Below are positions 27,759 to 36,903 of a DNA stretch of 64,000 bases, one piece after another. Position numbers and translations under genes: made by a program. Below the pieces are notes generated by a model that was given only the letters and a program-made list of their open reading frames with translations, searched no databases and had not been told where the DNA came from. Positions within the stretch are counted from its first letter, which is position 1; each line of letters starts with the position of its first letter. The DNA is from Chloroflexota bacterium (GTDB lineage: Bacteria > Chloroflexota > UBA11872): positions 81,522 to 145,521 of the forward strand of contig JAJEGF010000025.1 in assembly GCA_022820025.1 (NCBI GenBank), written 5' to 3'.

Positions 27759-29174
27759 GTGAGAGAGCGCGCGCGCCTCTTCGGCGGCACGCTGGCCGTC
27801 ATTGACATTGCGCTCACGCTCCTGGCGCTCTATCTGGCCGACATCCTTCGGCACACCCTGCCGATTGGCGCCGGCGACGCCAACCTTCTCTCCTGGCTAA
27901 CGATTCGCGAGTACGTGGTCGTCGGATTCGTGTGGGCGTTCTTCTTCCGAATGGTCCACCTCTACGATCACCGGCGGCTGCTGCGGGTCGTGGACGAAAT
28001 CCGCGTGCTGATTCCGGCCATCATCTTTGCCACCGTCGTTCTTTTTGCGGCCTTTTTCGTCCTCAAGGTCGAATTCCTTTCACGACTGCTGTTTCTTTAC
28101 TTCATCGCGCTCGACGCGCTGCTACTCATAAACCTCCGCTGGCTGCTCAACCTCGTGATGCGCAATCGTCGAATCTCCGGCCGCGGCGCAACTCGGGTTC
28201 TGGTTGTCGGCGCCGGTCCCGTCGGCGAACGCGTTGCAACCATGATTCGGGAACGTCCGTGGTCAGGTTTTCAGGTCGTCGGATTCGCTGACGACGATGC
28301 GGACAAGCTCGGCGAGCGGATTCATGACGCCCGCGTGCTGGGGGCCTGTAACGAGCTTGAGGATCTGATTGAGCGCCACGAGGTGGACGACGTGTTGGTT
28401 GCCTTGCCAATGCACGCCCACGAGCGGATTCGCGAAATCGTCGTGGCGCTGGATAGCGTTCCTGTCAGAGTCCGGCTGGTCCCCGACGTGTTCCATCTCA
28501 CGGCGGGGCGCGCGATGGCCGAGGACGTGTGGGGCCTTCCCTTGATCAGCGTGCGGGCGCCCGTCATCACCGGCTTCGACCGCTTCGTCAAACGAGTCTT
28601 CGACCTGGTCCTGGCCGGGGTGTCGCTTGTGCTGATGGCTCCGCTGCTCGGCGTCCTGGCGCTCGCGGTCTACCTGGACGGCGGACGGCCGGTCGTCTTT
28701 GCCCAGCGGCGCGTTGGCGAGACCGGCCGAATGTTCACCATGTTCAAGCTGCGCACGATGGTGCCGGACGCCGAGAGCCGTCAGGAAGCCGCGCTTCAGG
28801 ACGGAGCCGCGGTCAACGCGGTCTACAAGCCGCTCAATGACCCGCGAGTAACCCGCGTTGGCCGGTTCCTCCGACGAACGAGCCTGGACGAGTTGCCGCA
28901 ACTCTGGAATGTGCTGCGCGGCGAAATGAGCCTGGTTGGCCCGCGCCCCGAACTTCCCTGGGTCGTTGAGCGCTACGAGTCCTGGCAGCGACAGCGTCTG
29001 GCGGTGCTACCCGGGATTACCGGCTGGTGGCAGGTAAGCGGCCGCGGAGAACTCCCCTTGCACGAGAATGTTGAATACGACCTCTACTACATCCAGAACT
29101 ACTCGCCGCTGCTCGATCTCACCATTCTGCTGCGCACTCTTTGGGTGGTCGCCCGCGGGCGGGGCGCCTATTAG
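27759..29174 (+). CDS. Undecaprenyl-phosphate sugar phosphotransferase (WbaP/WcaJ family)
   Basis: Initiating polyprenol-phosphate hexose-1-phosphate transferase of 471 residues. Four hydrophobic N-terminal helices (~10-115), a Rossmann-like CoA-binding_3 region (~145-265, [15 protein letters not shown]), a re-entrant membrane helix ([18 protein letters not shown]) and the catalytic bacterial sugar transferase domain: [64 protein letters not shown]. It attaches the first sugar phosphate to undecaprenyl phosphate and so starts glycan assembly. GTG 27759 follows the GT4 stop after one base. Last gene of the cluster. Confidence 0.94.
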   Translation: MRERARLFGGTLAVIDIALTLLALYLADILRHTLPIGAGDANLLSWLTIREYVVVGFVWAFFFRMVHLYDHRRLLRVVDEIRVLIPAIIFATVVLFAAFFVLKVEFLSRLLFLYFIALDALLLINLRWLLNLVMRNRRISGRGATRVLVVGAGPVGERVATMIRERPWSGFQVVGFADDDADKLGERIHDARVLGACNELEDLIERHEVDDVLVALPMHAHERIREIVVALDSVPVRVRLVPDVFHLTAGRAMAEDVWGLPLISVRAPVITGFDRFVKRVFDLVLAGVSLVLMAPLLGVLALAVYLDGGRPVVFAQRRVGETGRMFTMFKLRTMVPDAESRQEAALQDGAAVNAVYKPLNDPRVTRVGRFLRRTSLDELPQLWNVLRGEMSLVGPRPELPWVVERYESWQRQRLAVLPGITGWWQVSGRGELPLHENVEYDLYYIQNYSPLLDLTILLRTLWVVARGRGAY

Positions 29175-29309
29175 CTGAAACGCCGCGCGGAAAGCGCAAC
29201 TCAGGTATCCCAGCCCCGCGTCTCAGGCGCGAGGACCGAAACTTATGGGCGTGGGCCCAGGCAACTAGCATCCGCCCCTCATGCGCGGCCAAAGGTAGCC
29301 CGCTGTCGG

Positions 29310-30599
29310 CTAGTCGTCCTCAGGGATCGTGCGACCGTGGCTCAGGCGACCTTCGAAGGTGTAGAAGGGGTCGTCCTCGGCTAGTGGCAGCGAGACGGTC
29401 GTGCCGGTTTCCTGAGATTTATACACAGCGCGCGTGAACTCGGCGTGGTGATGGGGCACGCGCAGGGGCGCCGGCGTGGACGAATCGCCCAGGATCGACT
29501 CCAGCCAGATCTGGCTCTGGTACATCTCGGTGGCGCGCACAGGTGCGTCCAACACCTCGGCTTCCAGCGCCTCCAGCCGCTGAACCAGGGACGGGTCGTG
29601 ATTTGACCCAAACTTCACGTTGGCTTCCCAACCGTTCTCGCGTGAGCCGAGCATCACCGCTGGAGCTCCCGGCGGCGAGTACTCCTGATGAAGAACCATC
29701 GAAGCCTCGCTCCCAATCACCTCGATCCGATAGGTCGGGTTGAGCGGGTTGTTGTGATGGAGCAGCGACGACTGCACCAGGCCACGAGCACCGTTGGCGA
29801 ATTTCACGAGCGAGAGGGTCATGTCGTCGGTCTCGATGTAGCGCAGCATGGCGCCGGCATACGAGGTCACTTCAACGATCGGCGAACCGACCACGAACAG
29901 AAAGGGATCGATGATGTAGCGCCCGTGGTGGAACACCGACGTTCCGCCTTCGCCGCCCCACGTGCCATGCCAATGTGTTGATCGGAAATAGGGCGACTGC
30001 GGTCGGAAGAGGTTCAACTCCACGCGGGCCATGGCCATCTGGCCCATCAGGCCGCTGGCGACGGCCCGTTGCGCGTGCCGCATCCCGCGGCTGTAGCGCG
30101 AACCGACTTGCACGTGCAACTTGATGCCCGACGCTTCCGCCGCTTCAAGCATGGCGTCGGCTTCCTCCACGCTGCGAGCCATCGGCCCCTGCGTAAAGAC
30201 GTGGACGCCCTGAGCGGCGGCTTCCACCGTAGGCCCGCCACGCACCGAGGGCGCTGTAAGCAGCACGATGGCGTCCACGTCGGCTCCGGCCAGCAGTTCG
30301 GTATGACTCGAAAACTGCTGAATCGAGTTCGAGGCGGCGTCTTCGGCCGACTCGGCCTTGGCCAGCGCGTCGTCTCGCTCGCCCTCGCTGCGGGCGCCCG
30401 TGGCTATGGCGTGCTGGCGGGCGGCTTCGGCTCGGTAGCCGTGCGTCAGTCCCTCGGCCCGATCGCGTGCCAGCTCCGGGACCAGATCCGCCACGGCGAC
30501 GACCTGCGCCAATTCGTGGAGCCCGAGGTAGATATCCGTATACAGGCGCGATATCCCGCCGCAACCTACAAAGCCAACTCTCAGTGGCGCCGTTGCCAT
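29310..30599 (-). CDS. Gfo/Idh/MocA-family protein lacking the usual catalytic lysine
   Basis: A 429-residue member of the NAD(P)-dependent sugar oxidoreductase family. The N-terminal Rossmann motif is VGFVGCGGISRLY. The motif that is EKP in active members reads TQGPMARSVEEADAML here, so the lysine is absent. About 45 extra residues, Ala/Glu/Gln-rich and probably helical, are inserted before SSHTELLAGADVDAI (~50-95). The C-terminal domain keeps WGGEGGTSVFHHGRYIIDP. ATG 30599 has GGAG eight or so bases upstream. It may be a redox-inactive or mechanistically different relative. It follows the methyltransferase on the minus strand. Confidence 0.83.
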   Translation of the reverse strand: MATAPLRVGFVGCGGISRLYTDIYLGLHELAQVVAVADLVPELARDRAEGLTHGYRAEAARQHAIATGARSEGERDDALAKAESAEDAASNSIQQFSSHTELLAGADVDAIVLLTAPSVRGGPTVEAAAQGVHVFTQGPMARSVEEADAMLEAAEASGIKLHVQVGSRYSRGMRHAQRAVASGLMGQMAMARVELNLFRPQSPYFRSTHWHGTWGGEGGTSVFHHGRYIIDPFLFVVGSPIVEVTSYAGAMLRYIETDDMTLSLVKFANGARGLVQSSLLHHNNPLNPTYRIEVIGSEASMVLHQEYSPPGAPAVMLGSRENGWEANVKFGSNHDPSLVQRLEALEAEVLDAPVRATEMYQSQIWLESILGDSSTPAPLRVPHHHAEFTRAVYKSQETGTTVSLPLAEDDPFYTFEGRLSHGRTIPEDD

Positions 30600-30644
30600 G
30601 TCGTCATCTCCAGGGACCCTACTCCCGCCGTATCGTATCGGAGG

Positions 30645-31385
30645 CTAGGCGCGCCGCACCCCGGCCGCGACCAGCACCGGCCAGTCGAAGCGGCGTGAGT
30701 CCGCCGTCTCGCGCACGTTGAAGGCTGCGCGGACCTTCTCGCTACCGTTGAATCCACCCCACAGCTGGCCTCGAAGCTCGTCGGATACGCCCGTGCGGCT
30801 GCACCAGGAATCAAAGTCCTGCTCGGTGTGCGTGTGGACGGCGCGCTCGATAACGAGGCCAGCCTCTGTCATCAACTCGAGCACCTGGGCCGCGTAGCGA
30901 TTGCAGACGTGGGACGGATCGCGTGCCAGCTCGATCGCGTGCATGGCCTCGGCCACTTCGACGTCGTCGGGTGAGATCGTGTCCGCAATCACCACCCGTC
31001 CGCCCACCCGAACGACGCGGGCCATTTCTGAGATGGCCAGGCTGCCGTCGAGATAGTGATGGAAGGCATGGCGGCATGTGACAACGTCGAACGTCTGCTC
31101 GCCGAACGCCAGCGCGTGCGTGTCGGTCTGAACGACTTGGAGGGCCGTTGGCGCGGTGGCGCGTGTGTGCCGCAGCATGTTGGGGGCAATATCCGCCGCC
31201 ACCACCCGGGTCGACTGAGCCGCTAGCGTATGGGCGGTAAAGCCCGTGCCTGTGCTTACATCCAGCACCAGGTCGCCCGGACGCGTCTGTGCCAACTCGC
31301 GCGTGAGATCCAGGGTCGGGCCTTCGCGATGGCTCGCCGATTGCGCATACGCGGCTACGCGGTCGTCAAATGCCGCCTGGCTCAC
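30645..31385 (-). CDS. UbiE-like class I methyltransferase
   Basis: A 246-residue SAM-dependent methyltransferase: motif I LVLDVSTGTGFTAHTL, acidic beta2 end VVAADIAPNMLRH, motif II FDVVTCRHAFHHYLDG, and EMARVVRVGGRVVIADT. The His-rich HAFHH is typical of UbiE/Coq5-like or small-molecule methyltransferases. GTG 31385 overlaps the aminotransferase stop by four bases (GTGA), so the two are co-translated and may act on the same amine or amino sugar. Confidence 0.86.
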   Translation of the reverse strand: MSQAAFDDRVAAYAQSASHREGPTLDLTRELAQTRPGDLVLDVSTGTGFTAHTLAAQSTRVVAADIAPNMLRHTRATAPTALQVVQTDTHALAFGEQTFDVVTCRHAFHHYLDGSLAISEMARVVRVGGRVVIADTISPDDVEVAEAMHAIELARDPSHVCNRYAAQVLELMTEAGLVIERAVHTHTEQDFDSWCSRTGVSDELRGQLWGGFNGSEKVRAAFNVRETADSRRFDWPVLVAAGVRRA

Positions 31386-32764
31386 TCCTCGAACGTTTCC
31401 AGGGTCTCCGCGATCGACGCGTCAAGGATGTCCAGCATCTCGTCAATCTCTTCCGCCGTTGAGGTCAGCGGTGGCGCCAGGACATACGTGTGGTCCCCCA
31501 TGCGCCCGATCAGGCCATTGCTTCTGGCGGTTCGGCCCACCGCGCGGCAGAGCAGATTATGGTCGGGATAGGGCGAGCGCGTGGCCCGATCGCTCACGAA
31601 CTCCACGCCCTGCAACATGCCGATTCCGGCCACACGTCCGATTTGCTCATATCGAGACATCAGCTCATCCATACCGTCCCGGAGCTGCCGGCCGCGTTCG
31701 CGGCCGTTGTCGAGCGCGCCACCCTCCACGATCTGCCGAACGGCTTCCAGTCCCGCCGCGCAGGCAACCGGGTTCCCGGAGTAGGTGTGGCCAGCGTTGA
31801 AGTGCACGCCGTCGCCGAGTTCGCCCCAGAACGCGCTGGCAACGCGCTCGGTCATCATCACGGCAGCCAGTGCCGCGTACCCACCACTGATGCCCTTGCC
31901 GACCGACATGATGTCGGGGCACGTCTCGTACACGTCCGCCGCAAACAGCTCGCCGAGTCGACCAAAGCCGGTGATGATCTCGTCAAATATCAGCAGCACG
32001 CTATGTTGATCGCAGACCTCACGCAGGATCTTGAAGTATTCGATCGGCGGCGCGATCAAGCCCTCGGCCGACATCACAACGGGATCCGCGATTAGCGCGG
32101 CGACCGTTTCCGGACCCTCGCCCACGATGACGTGGTCTACGAGTTCGGCGCAGCGGATTGCGCTCTCCAATTCATCGAGTCCAAACGGGGAGCGATAGCC
32201 GTCCGGCGGAAGGACGTGTACGAAGCCGGTCGGAAACGGTTCGTAGGGCAGCTTGCGGGAGGCACCGCCGCTGGCGGCCAACGCGCCCATGGTGGCGCCG
32301 TGGTAGCTCTTATAGCGCGAGATGATCTTGTACTTGCCCGGGTTACCCGTTTGCGCGTGGAACTGGCGCGCGAGCTTGAAGGCGGTCTCGTTGGCTTCGG
32401 AACCGCCGCTGGTGAACTTCACGTGGGTCAACGGTTCGGGCGTTATCTCGGCCAGCCGCTCCGCCAACGCAATTGCCGGCTCGGAGGCCGCGTAGAGGGG
32501 CAGGGTCAGCGCAATGCGATTCAACTGCGCGGTCATCGCGTCGATGATTCCCTGGTTGCGATGCCCGACCTGAACGGCCGCGACCCCGGCCAGTCCGTCG
32601 ATGTACCACTGCCCCGTGTGGTCGCGAACCCGAACGCCGTCGCCCTCGACGAGGACCAGCGGGTCGTCCATGAAACTCTTCATCTGGTTGAAGTCGACAA
32701 CCAGGTTGTTCAGGCCCGGATAGGTATCGGTGATAGGCGTGTCCGCCAGCTTCACGTCTTGCAT
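31382..32764 (-). CDS. Class III PLP-dependent (omega) aminotransferase
   Basis: About 460 residues. PLP-binding features: FTSGGSEANETAFKLAR, SRYKSYHGATMGALAASGG, LLIFDEIITGFGRLG (Asp contacting the pyridine nitrogen) and MSVGKGISGGYAALA with the Schiff-base lysine, then NAGHTYSGNPVACAAGLE. It matches omega-amino acid:pyruvate or taurine/putrescine-type transaminases. ATG 32764 has GAGG seven bases upstream and is preferred over ATG 32788. Divergent to the LanC-like gene. Confidence 0.92.
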   Translation of the reverse strand: MQDVKLADTPITDTYPGLNNLVVDFNQMKSFMDDPLVLVEGDGVRVRDHTGQWYIDGLAGVAAVQVGHRNQGIIDAMTAQLNRIALTLPLYAASEPAIALAERLAEITPEPLTHVKFTSGGSEANETAFKLARQFHAQTGNPGKYKIISRYKSYHGATMGALAASGGASRKLPYEPFPTGFVHVLPPDGYRSPFGLDELESAIRCAELVDHVIVGEGPETVAALIADPVVMSAEGLIAPPIEYFKILREVCDQHSVLLIFDEIITGFGRLGELFAADVYETCPDIMSVGKGISGGYAALAAVMMTERVASAFWGELGDGVHFNAGHTYSGNPVACAAGLEAVRQIVEGGALDNGRERGRQLRDGMDELMSRYEQIGRVAGIGMLQGVEFVSDRATRSPYPDHNLLCRAVGRTARSNGLIGRMGDHTYVLAPPLTSTAEEIDEMLDILDASIAETLETFEE

Positions 32765-32878
32765 TGGTGCCTCGGTCTCCCGCGTCATTGGCTGAGACTA
32801 CGTGCCCCACGCCAGCTTGTCGCGCCGGGTCAAAAATGATCGGGTACCGTGAGGCCGCTCGCAGCGCCCTGAATCGCT

Positions 32879-34090
32879 ATGCCCGACGACGGATTCCTGG
32901 CAGCCGCCCAGAGCGTGGCCGATAGCATCGCTGCGCAGGCGCGTCCCGCCGTTGGCGGCGCGCGCTGGGAAACGCGCAGCTACACCGGCAGGTCGCAGTA
33001 CTCAACCGCCGTGTTTGGCGGGACGGCCGGTGTGGTGTTCCTGTTCGCCGACCTGTTCCGCGTGACCGGCGATCCGAAAGCCCGCGAAGTGGCCGAAGCG
33101 GCGGCGATGTGGGTGGAAGGCCAGTCCAAGGCCGACCTCCGAGATCCCAGCGCCGACGCGGGCTTGTACTTCGGCATGTCGGGCCACGGTCAGATGTGCC
33201 TGCACCTCTATGAAGCCACCGGACGCGAGCGCTGGCTGCGCGACGCGCAGGCGCGGGCCAGGGCCGTGTCCCGTGCATCCTGGCCGGACGCTCACGTGCT
33301 GAGTGGGTCGGCCGGCAGCGTGATCTTTCTCCTCCGCCTTCACCAGGCCACGAAGGATCAGGGCGTGCTGGATGCCGCGGTGCTGGCCGGAAACCACATT
33401 GCCGAGACGGTTGAACGCGACACGGAAGGCGCGCGCTGGGATTGGTTGCGGGAAGACCAGGTTCGCTTTAGCGCCGGCTTCGTCCACGGCGCCAGCGGCA
33501 TCGCCTACGCGTTGGCGGAACTCTGGCGCTTTACCGGCGATGACGCGCTCAAGAACCTCGTTTGCGACGCCTGGCGCTGGATTGAGGCCGTGGCGCTGGA
33601 TGACGAGCGAGGCATCTGCTGGAATCGCTGGCCGGGCGATCCGCACCGGCCGCGGGTGCAGTGGTGCCACGGGGCGCCGGGCATTGGGCTGGCCGCAGCC
33701 CGAGCGGCGGAGATCTTCGACGACGACGACCTGCGCCGCTTCGCCGAGCGCTGCGCCCACGCCACCCTCGCCGCCGGTGACGTCCGCAACAACCCCAGCC
33801 AGTGCCACGGCCTGGCCGGCAACGCCGAGTTGTTCATCGAACTGGCCCGAGTGACAGGAGACGATTCTTGGCTGGCTCATGCGCGCGCCTTTGGGGACCG
33901 GGCTCGTGGCTATCGAGAAGAGCATGACGGCGGAGTGCGATGGATGGGTGACGAGCCGGGCAACTACAGTCCGGATTTCATGCTTGGGTCGGCCGGGCTC
34001 GGGCACTTTTTCCTGCGGCTCGCACGACCTGACCAGGTGCAAATGCCGCTCATGGTCCGACCGAATTACACGGAGGAGCGTCCATCGTGA
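32879..34090 (+). CDS. Stand-alone LanC-like protein
   Basis: A 403-residue protein with the repeated (alpha/alpha) barrel pattern of lanthionine synthetase C: FGGTAGVVFLFADLFR, YFGMSGHGQMCLHLYEATG, LSGSAGSVIFLLRLHQ, FVHGASGIAYALAELW, QWCHGAPGIGLAAARA and QCHGLAGNAELFIELAR. The predicted zinc ligands are Cys263 (WCHG), Cys309 and His310 (CHG); the 46-residue spacing equals that of NisC as I recall it (Cys284, Cys330/His331). His203 in FVHGASG corresponds to the active-site His region. No LanB, LanM or lantibiotic precursor is visible nearby. It is coupled by GTGA to a Gfo/Idh gene, so a role in small-molecule or thiol-adduct chemistry is as likely as peptide cyclisation. Confidence 0.88.
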   Translation: MPDDGFLAAAQSVADSIAAQARPAVGGARWETRSYTGRSQYSTAVFGGTAGVVFLFADLFRVTGDPKAREVAEAAAMWVEGQSKADLRDPSADAGLYFGMSGHGQMCLHLYEATGRERWLRDAQARARAVSRASWPDAHVLSGSAGSVIFLLRLHQATKDQGVLDAAVLAGNHIAETVERDTEGARWDWLREDQVRFSAGFVHGASGIAYALAELWRFTGDDALKNLVCDAWRWIEAVALDDERGICWNRWPGDPHRPRVQWCHGAPGIGLAAARAAEIFDDDDLRRFAERCAHATLAAGDVRNNPSQCHGLAGNAELFIELARVTGDDSWLAHARAFGDRARGYREEHDGGVRWMGDEPGNYSPDFMLGSAGLGHFFLRLARPDQVQMPLMVRPNYTEERPS

Positions 34091-35115
34091 GCAAGCAGTC
34101 CGTACGTCTTGGGGTGCTCGGCGCGCAGCACGGTCACGCCGCGGGCAAGTTGCGCTGGCTGCGGGATCTTTCGGAAATCGACCTTGCTGGCGTTTACGAG
34201 CCGTGCTCCGAAACACGCGCCGCCAACGAGGCCGAACCCAACTCGGCTGGCGTTCCCTATCTCGACGACATCGACCGGTTGCTGGACGACGCCTCTGTGC
34301 TCGGTATCGTCATAGGCGGCGCCGAGCGCCAGAACCCTGCATATGCGCGCCGGGCGCTGCAGGCAGGCAAACACCTCTTGATGGAAAAGGCCTGCGGCTG
34401 GACCCATGCTCATGTGGATGAACTGACGGGCCTGGCCGAGTCATCCGGTCTGCTGTTCCAGATGGGCTACAACAACCGCCTGACGCCGCACTTCCGCCGC
34501 GTGCTGGACATGGTGGATCGCGGCGACTTCGGCGACATCTACCGCGTGCGCTCGCACATGTGCAGCTTCTACAACCCCTCGGCCGACACCTACCTGGGCC
34601 GCGACCGGTACTTCAACGGCGGCATCTTCTACAACCTTGGTTCCCACGCGCTGGACATGGCGATGGCCGTTTTGGGGACGCCCGCCACAGTCCACCCATT
34701 TCTTCGCTGCGACCGCTTCACCGAGTCCGGCTACGTCGACAACGCCACCGTGGTGCTGGAGTACCCGAGCGCGATCGCGACCCTTGAAGCCAGCCACCTC
34801 GAAACCGAGCAGGTACGCCCGCGTAGTTTCGAGGTCTACGGTTCGGAGGCCCAGGCCATCGTTTCCCCCTGGGCGTCCATTGGCGACCGCTCGCCGGCGG
34901 TGGCCATACACCGGGGCGGACCTGGCGCGGGTGCGGACGGCTGGAAGGTCTATGGCACCGGACGCGAAGCGCCGTTCCGCGACGACGTTGAGCACTTCGT
35001 GGCCTGCATCCGCGGCGAGCGCGAACCCCGCTTCGGCTACGCCCACGACCGCGCCGTCCACCACACCCTCATGGATATCTGCGGCGAGACCGACGTCGAG
35101 GAAGAGGTTGTCTAG
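34087..35115 (+). CDS. Gfo/Idh/MocA-family oxidoreductase
   Basis: A 342-residue NAD(P)-dependent oxidoreductase-family protein. The N-terminus RLGVLGAQHGHAAGKLR departs from the standard GxGxxG. The catalytic lysine region reads LLMEKACGWTHAHVDE (EKA in place of EKP). The C-terminal domain has FQMGYNNRLTPHFRRV, GGIFYNLGSHALDMAM and YDN-like VDNATVVLEYPS. GTG 34087 overlaps the LanC-like stop, so the two are produced together; the substrate is probably a cyclic polyol or sugar. Confidence 0.87.
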   Translation: MSKQSVRLGVLGAQHGHAAGKLRWLRDLSEIDLAGVYEPCSETRAANEAEPNSAGVPYLDDIDRLLDDASVLGIVIGGAERQNPAYARRALQAGKHLLMEKACGWTHAHVDELTGLAESSGLLFQMGYNNRLTPHFRRVLDMVDRGDFGDIYRVRSHMCSFYNPSADTYLGRDRYFNGGIFYNLGSHALDMAMAVLGTPATVHPFLRCDRFTESGYVDNATVVLEYPSAIATLEASHLETEQVRPRSFEVYGSEAQAIVSPWASIGDRSPAVAIHRGGPGAGADGWKVYGTGREAPFRDDVEHFVACIRGEREPRFGYAHDRAVHHTLMDICGETDVEEEVV

Positions 35116-35155
35116 CATCGGCATCGCGTTCCGGGCTGCAACTTGGACAGGGCAC

Positions 35156-35184
35156 TTGAAGCATGAGTAAATCGTAGTTACAAT
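35156..35184 (+). promoter_or_regulatory. Sigma-70-type promoter of the brnT-brnA operon
   Basis: -35 TTGAAG (35156-35161) and -10 TACAAT (35179-35184) are separated by exactly 17 bases. Transcription would start at about 35191, the first base of the GTG start of brnT, so the message may be leaderless. The AT-rich patch stands out from its surroundings. BrnA-type antitoxins normally bind and repress this region. Confidence 0.6.
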
Positions 35185-35190
35185 ATAAAC

Positions 35191-35451
35191 GTGCAGTACG
35201 AGTGGGATGAGGCGAAGCGTCAGTCGAATGCGCAGAAGCATGGGATCGACTTCGCGGCGGTCGAAGGGTTCGACTGGGAGAGCGCGCTGGTCGAACGTTC
35301 CGATCGCGGAGGCGAGGTTCGCTACGTGGCCATTGGCTACATCGACGTCCGGCTCTGCTGCATCGTGTTCACGGAACGCCGCGCGCGGATTCGAGTGATC
35401 AGCCTGCGTTGTGCCAGCCGACGGGAGGAACGGAGATATGCCCAAGCTTAG
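35191..35451 (+). CDS. brnT: BrnT-family ribonuclease toxin
   Basis: An 86-residue toxin of the BrnT type (type II toxin-antitoxin, RNase fold). Characteristic MQYEWDEAKRQSNAQKHGIDFAAV at the N-terminus (W-D-x-x-K-x-x-x-N-x-x-K-H-G), then RYVAIGYIDVRLCCIVFTERR and the closing RVISLRCASRREERRY. BrnT arrests translation by RNA cleavage and is neutralised by BrnA. GTG 35191 is the start; there is no room for a Shine-Dalgarno if the promoter just upstream is used, in line with leaderless translation. Overlaps brnA by 14 bases. Confidence 0.93.
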   Translation: MQYEWDEAKRQSNAQKHGIDFAAVEGFDWESALVERSDRGGEVRYVAIGYIDVRLCCIVFTERRARIRVISLRCASRREERRYAQA

Positions 35452-35752
35452 GCCGGGCCACGTCAGCCCGACGCCTGACGAAGACTACGAGATCAACGTT
35501 GCCGTTGCCGCCGACCCCGAGACGTCCGAGCTGGATGACGCCTGGTTCAAGCGCGCCAGGCCCGCCAGCGAGGTCGTGCCGCACATCGTGCGCCGGTACC
35601 GGCGCACGCGCGGCAAGCAGCGGGCGCCCACGAAGACCCAGATCACGCTGCGGCTCGATGCTGACCTGGTGCTCCACTTTCGCGAGACCGGGAAGGGGTG
35701 GCAGACACGCATGAATGACACTCTGCGCGAAGCGGTATTCGAGGACGAATGA
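35438..35752 (+). CDS. brnA: BrnA-family antitoxin
   Basis: A 104-residue antitoxin. The C-terminal part KTQITLRLDADLVLHFRETGKGWQTRMNDTLREAV is the ribbon-helix-helix of BrnA_antitoxin, which binds the operator and BrnT. The N-terminal ~60 residues (DELDDAWFKRARPASEVVP-like acidic/basic stretch) wrap the toxin. ATG 35438 has a strong GGGAGGAA seven bases upstream, inside brnT; an in-frame codon at 35411 lacks this. The 14-base overlap couples antitoxin to toxin translation. Confidence 0.9.
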   Translation: MPKLRPGHVSPTPDEDYEINVAVAADPETSELDDAWFKRARPASEVVPHIVRRYRRTRGKQRAPTKTQITLRLDADLVLHFRETGKGWQTRMNDTLREAVFEDE

Positions 35753-35797
35753 CGCCCAGAACCGATCCGCTCACGCAACCGGTCGACCTGCGTCCGG

Positions 35798-36892
35798 CTA
35801 GTCGACCTTGTCTTTGGCGTAGACGAGTGGGCGGCGGATGTCGTAGGCGCCGGGATAGCGGACTTTCAGCGAACCTTCGTTAATCGCGGCTTCGAGGGGG
35901 GCGAGCTTGGTCTGGATGGGTACCTGGACCAGCGTGTGGGTACGTGCGCTCTCGTAGAGCCCCATCAGGATCGACTGCGACTTGATGGCGTGGTGTGCGT
36001 TCTGGCGGTGGTCGTCAATGTCGCCGTTGAGCCAGGCCACAAGCTCGTTGGCCTGTTCCAGCATGAAATTCGTTGCGACGCCGTCCCACGGCTCGTTCAG
36101 GTCCTCGCGGTTGCCTGAAATCAGCTGGACGCCGTACGACATCGAAATCGCGGGATCGCTTGGCTCCACAATCAGCATTCCATCGTCGCCGGTGACCACG
36201 AAGGCGCGGTTGCCTACGTCGCCGCCAGGGCCGATGTCGTTGTCGTAGACGATCCGCGCGCCGCCTTCAACCGCGGCGATGCAGAAGCAGAGGTCCTCGC
36301 AGTAGTAGCCCCGCTCGTAGCGGTCCGTCTCTCGCTGCACCTGTCCAAGCACCCAGAGCGGTTCGGGATCCCCAAGCAGATACAGCGAGCGGTCGATGAG
36401 GTGCGACCCCTGGTTGAGCAAGCCGCCCTCTTCCACGCTGACCTTTACCACCAACGGCTTCCCGATGGCGCCGTCGGCGATCAGGCCGCGGGCGCGTTCG
36501 AAGGCGCGCATGTGGCGGCCCTGGTAGCCGCACAGCAGCTTGATGCCTGCGGCGTTACAGGTCGCCAGCATGGCGTCGGCTTCGCCCATCGAGTTGGCCA
36601 GCGGCTTCTCGGAGATGATCGCCTGGACCGGATAGCGCGCGGCCAGCAGGGTCATCATGGGATGCAGCGCCGCCGGCGTGGTGACGCTGACGATGTCCAG
36701 CGACTCGGTTTCCAGCATGGCCGTGGCGTCGGTGTAGCGGCCGGGTACGTCGTACTGGTCGGCGACTTCCTCGAGCCGTGCTTCGTCGATGTCGCAGACC
36801 GCCGCGACCTCGACTCCGTCGGCCTCGTCGAACCCGCGAACGTGCGACTGACCGAGATTCAGTCCGATGACTCCAGCGCGGTATGTCGTCAT
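35798..36892 (-). CDS. Gfo/Idh/MocA-family oxidoreductase (array copy 3)
   Basis: A 364-residue oxidoreductase. N-terminus AGVIGLNLGQSHVRGFDEAD, then VAAVCDIDEARLEEVADQYDV, the catalytic AIISEKPLANSMGEADAML with Lys of EKP intact, and LCGYQGRHMRAFERAR. C-terminal domain: EGGLLNQGSHLIDRSLYLLG and a conserved end YPGAYDIRRPLVY. It is clearly paralogous to the next two minus-strand genes (same EKP context, same YPGxYDIR ending). Last gene of the three-gene array. Confidence 0.92.
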   Translation of the reverse strand: MTTYRAGVIGLNLGQSHVRGFDEADGVEVAAVCDIDEARLEEVADQYDVPGRYTDATAMLETESLDIVSVTTPAALHPMMTLLAARYPVQAIISEKPLANSMGEADAMLATCNAAGIKLLCGYQGRHMRAFERARGLIADGAIGKPLVVKVSVEEGGLLNQGSHLIDRSLYLLGDPEPLWVLGQVQRETDRYERGYYCEDLCFCIAAVEGGARIVYDNDIGPGGDVGNRAFVVTGDDGMLIVEPSDPAISMSYGVQLISGNREDLNEPWDGVATNFMLEQANELVAWLNGDIDDHRQNAHHAIKSQSILMGLYESARTHTLVQVPIQTKLAPLEAAINEGSLKVRYPGAYDIRRPLVYAKDKVD

Positions 36893-36903
36893 GTCAGCGG
36901 CCC

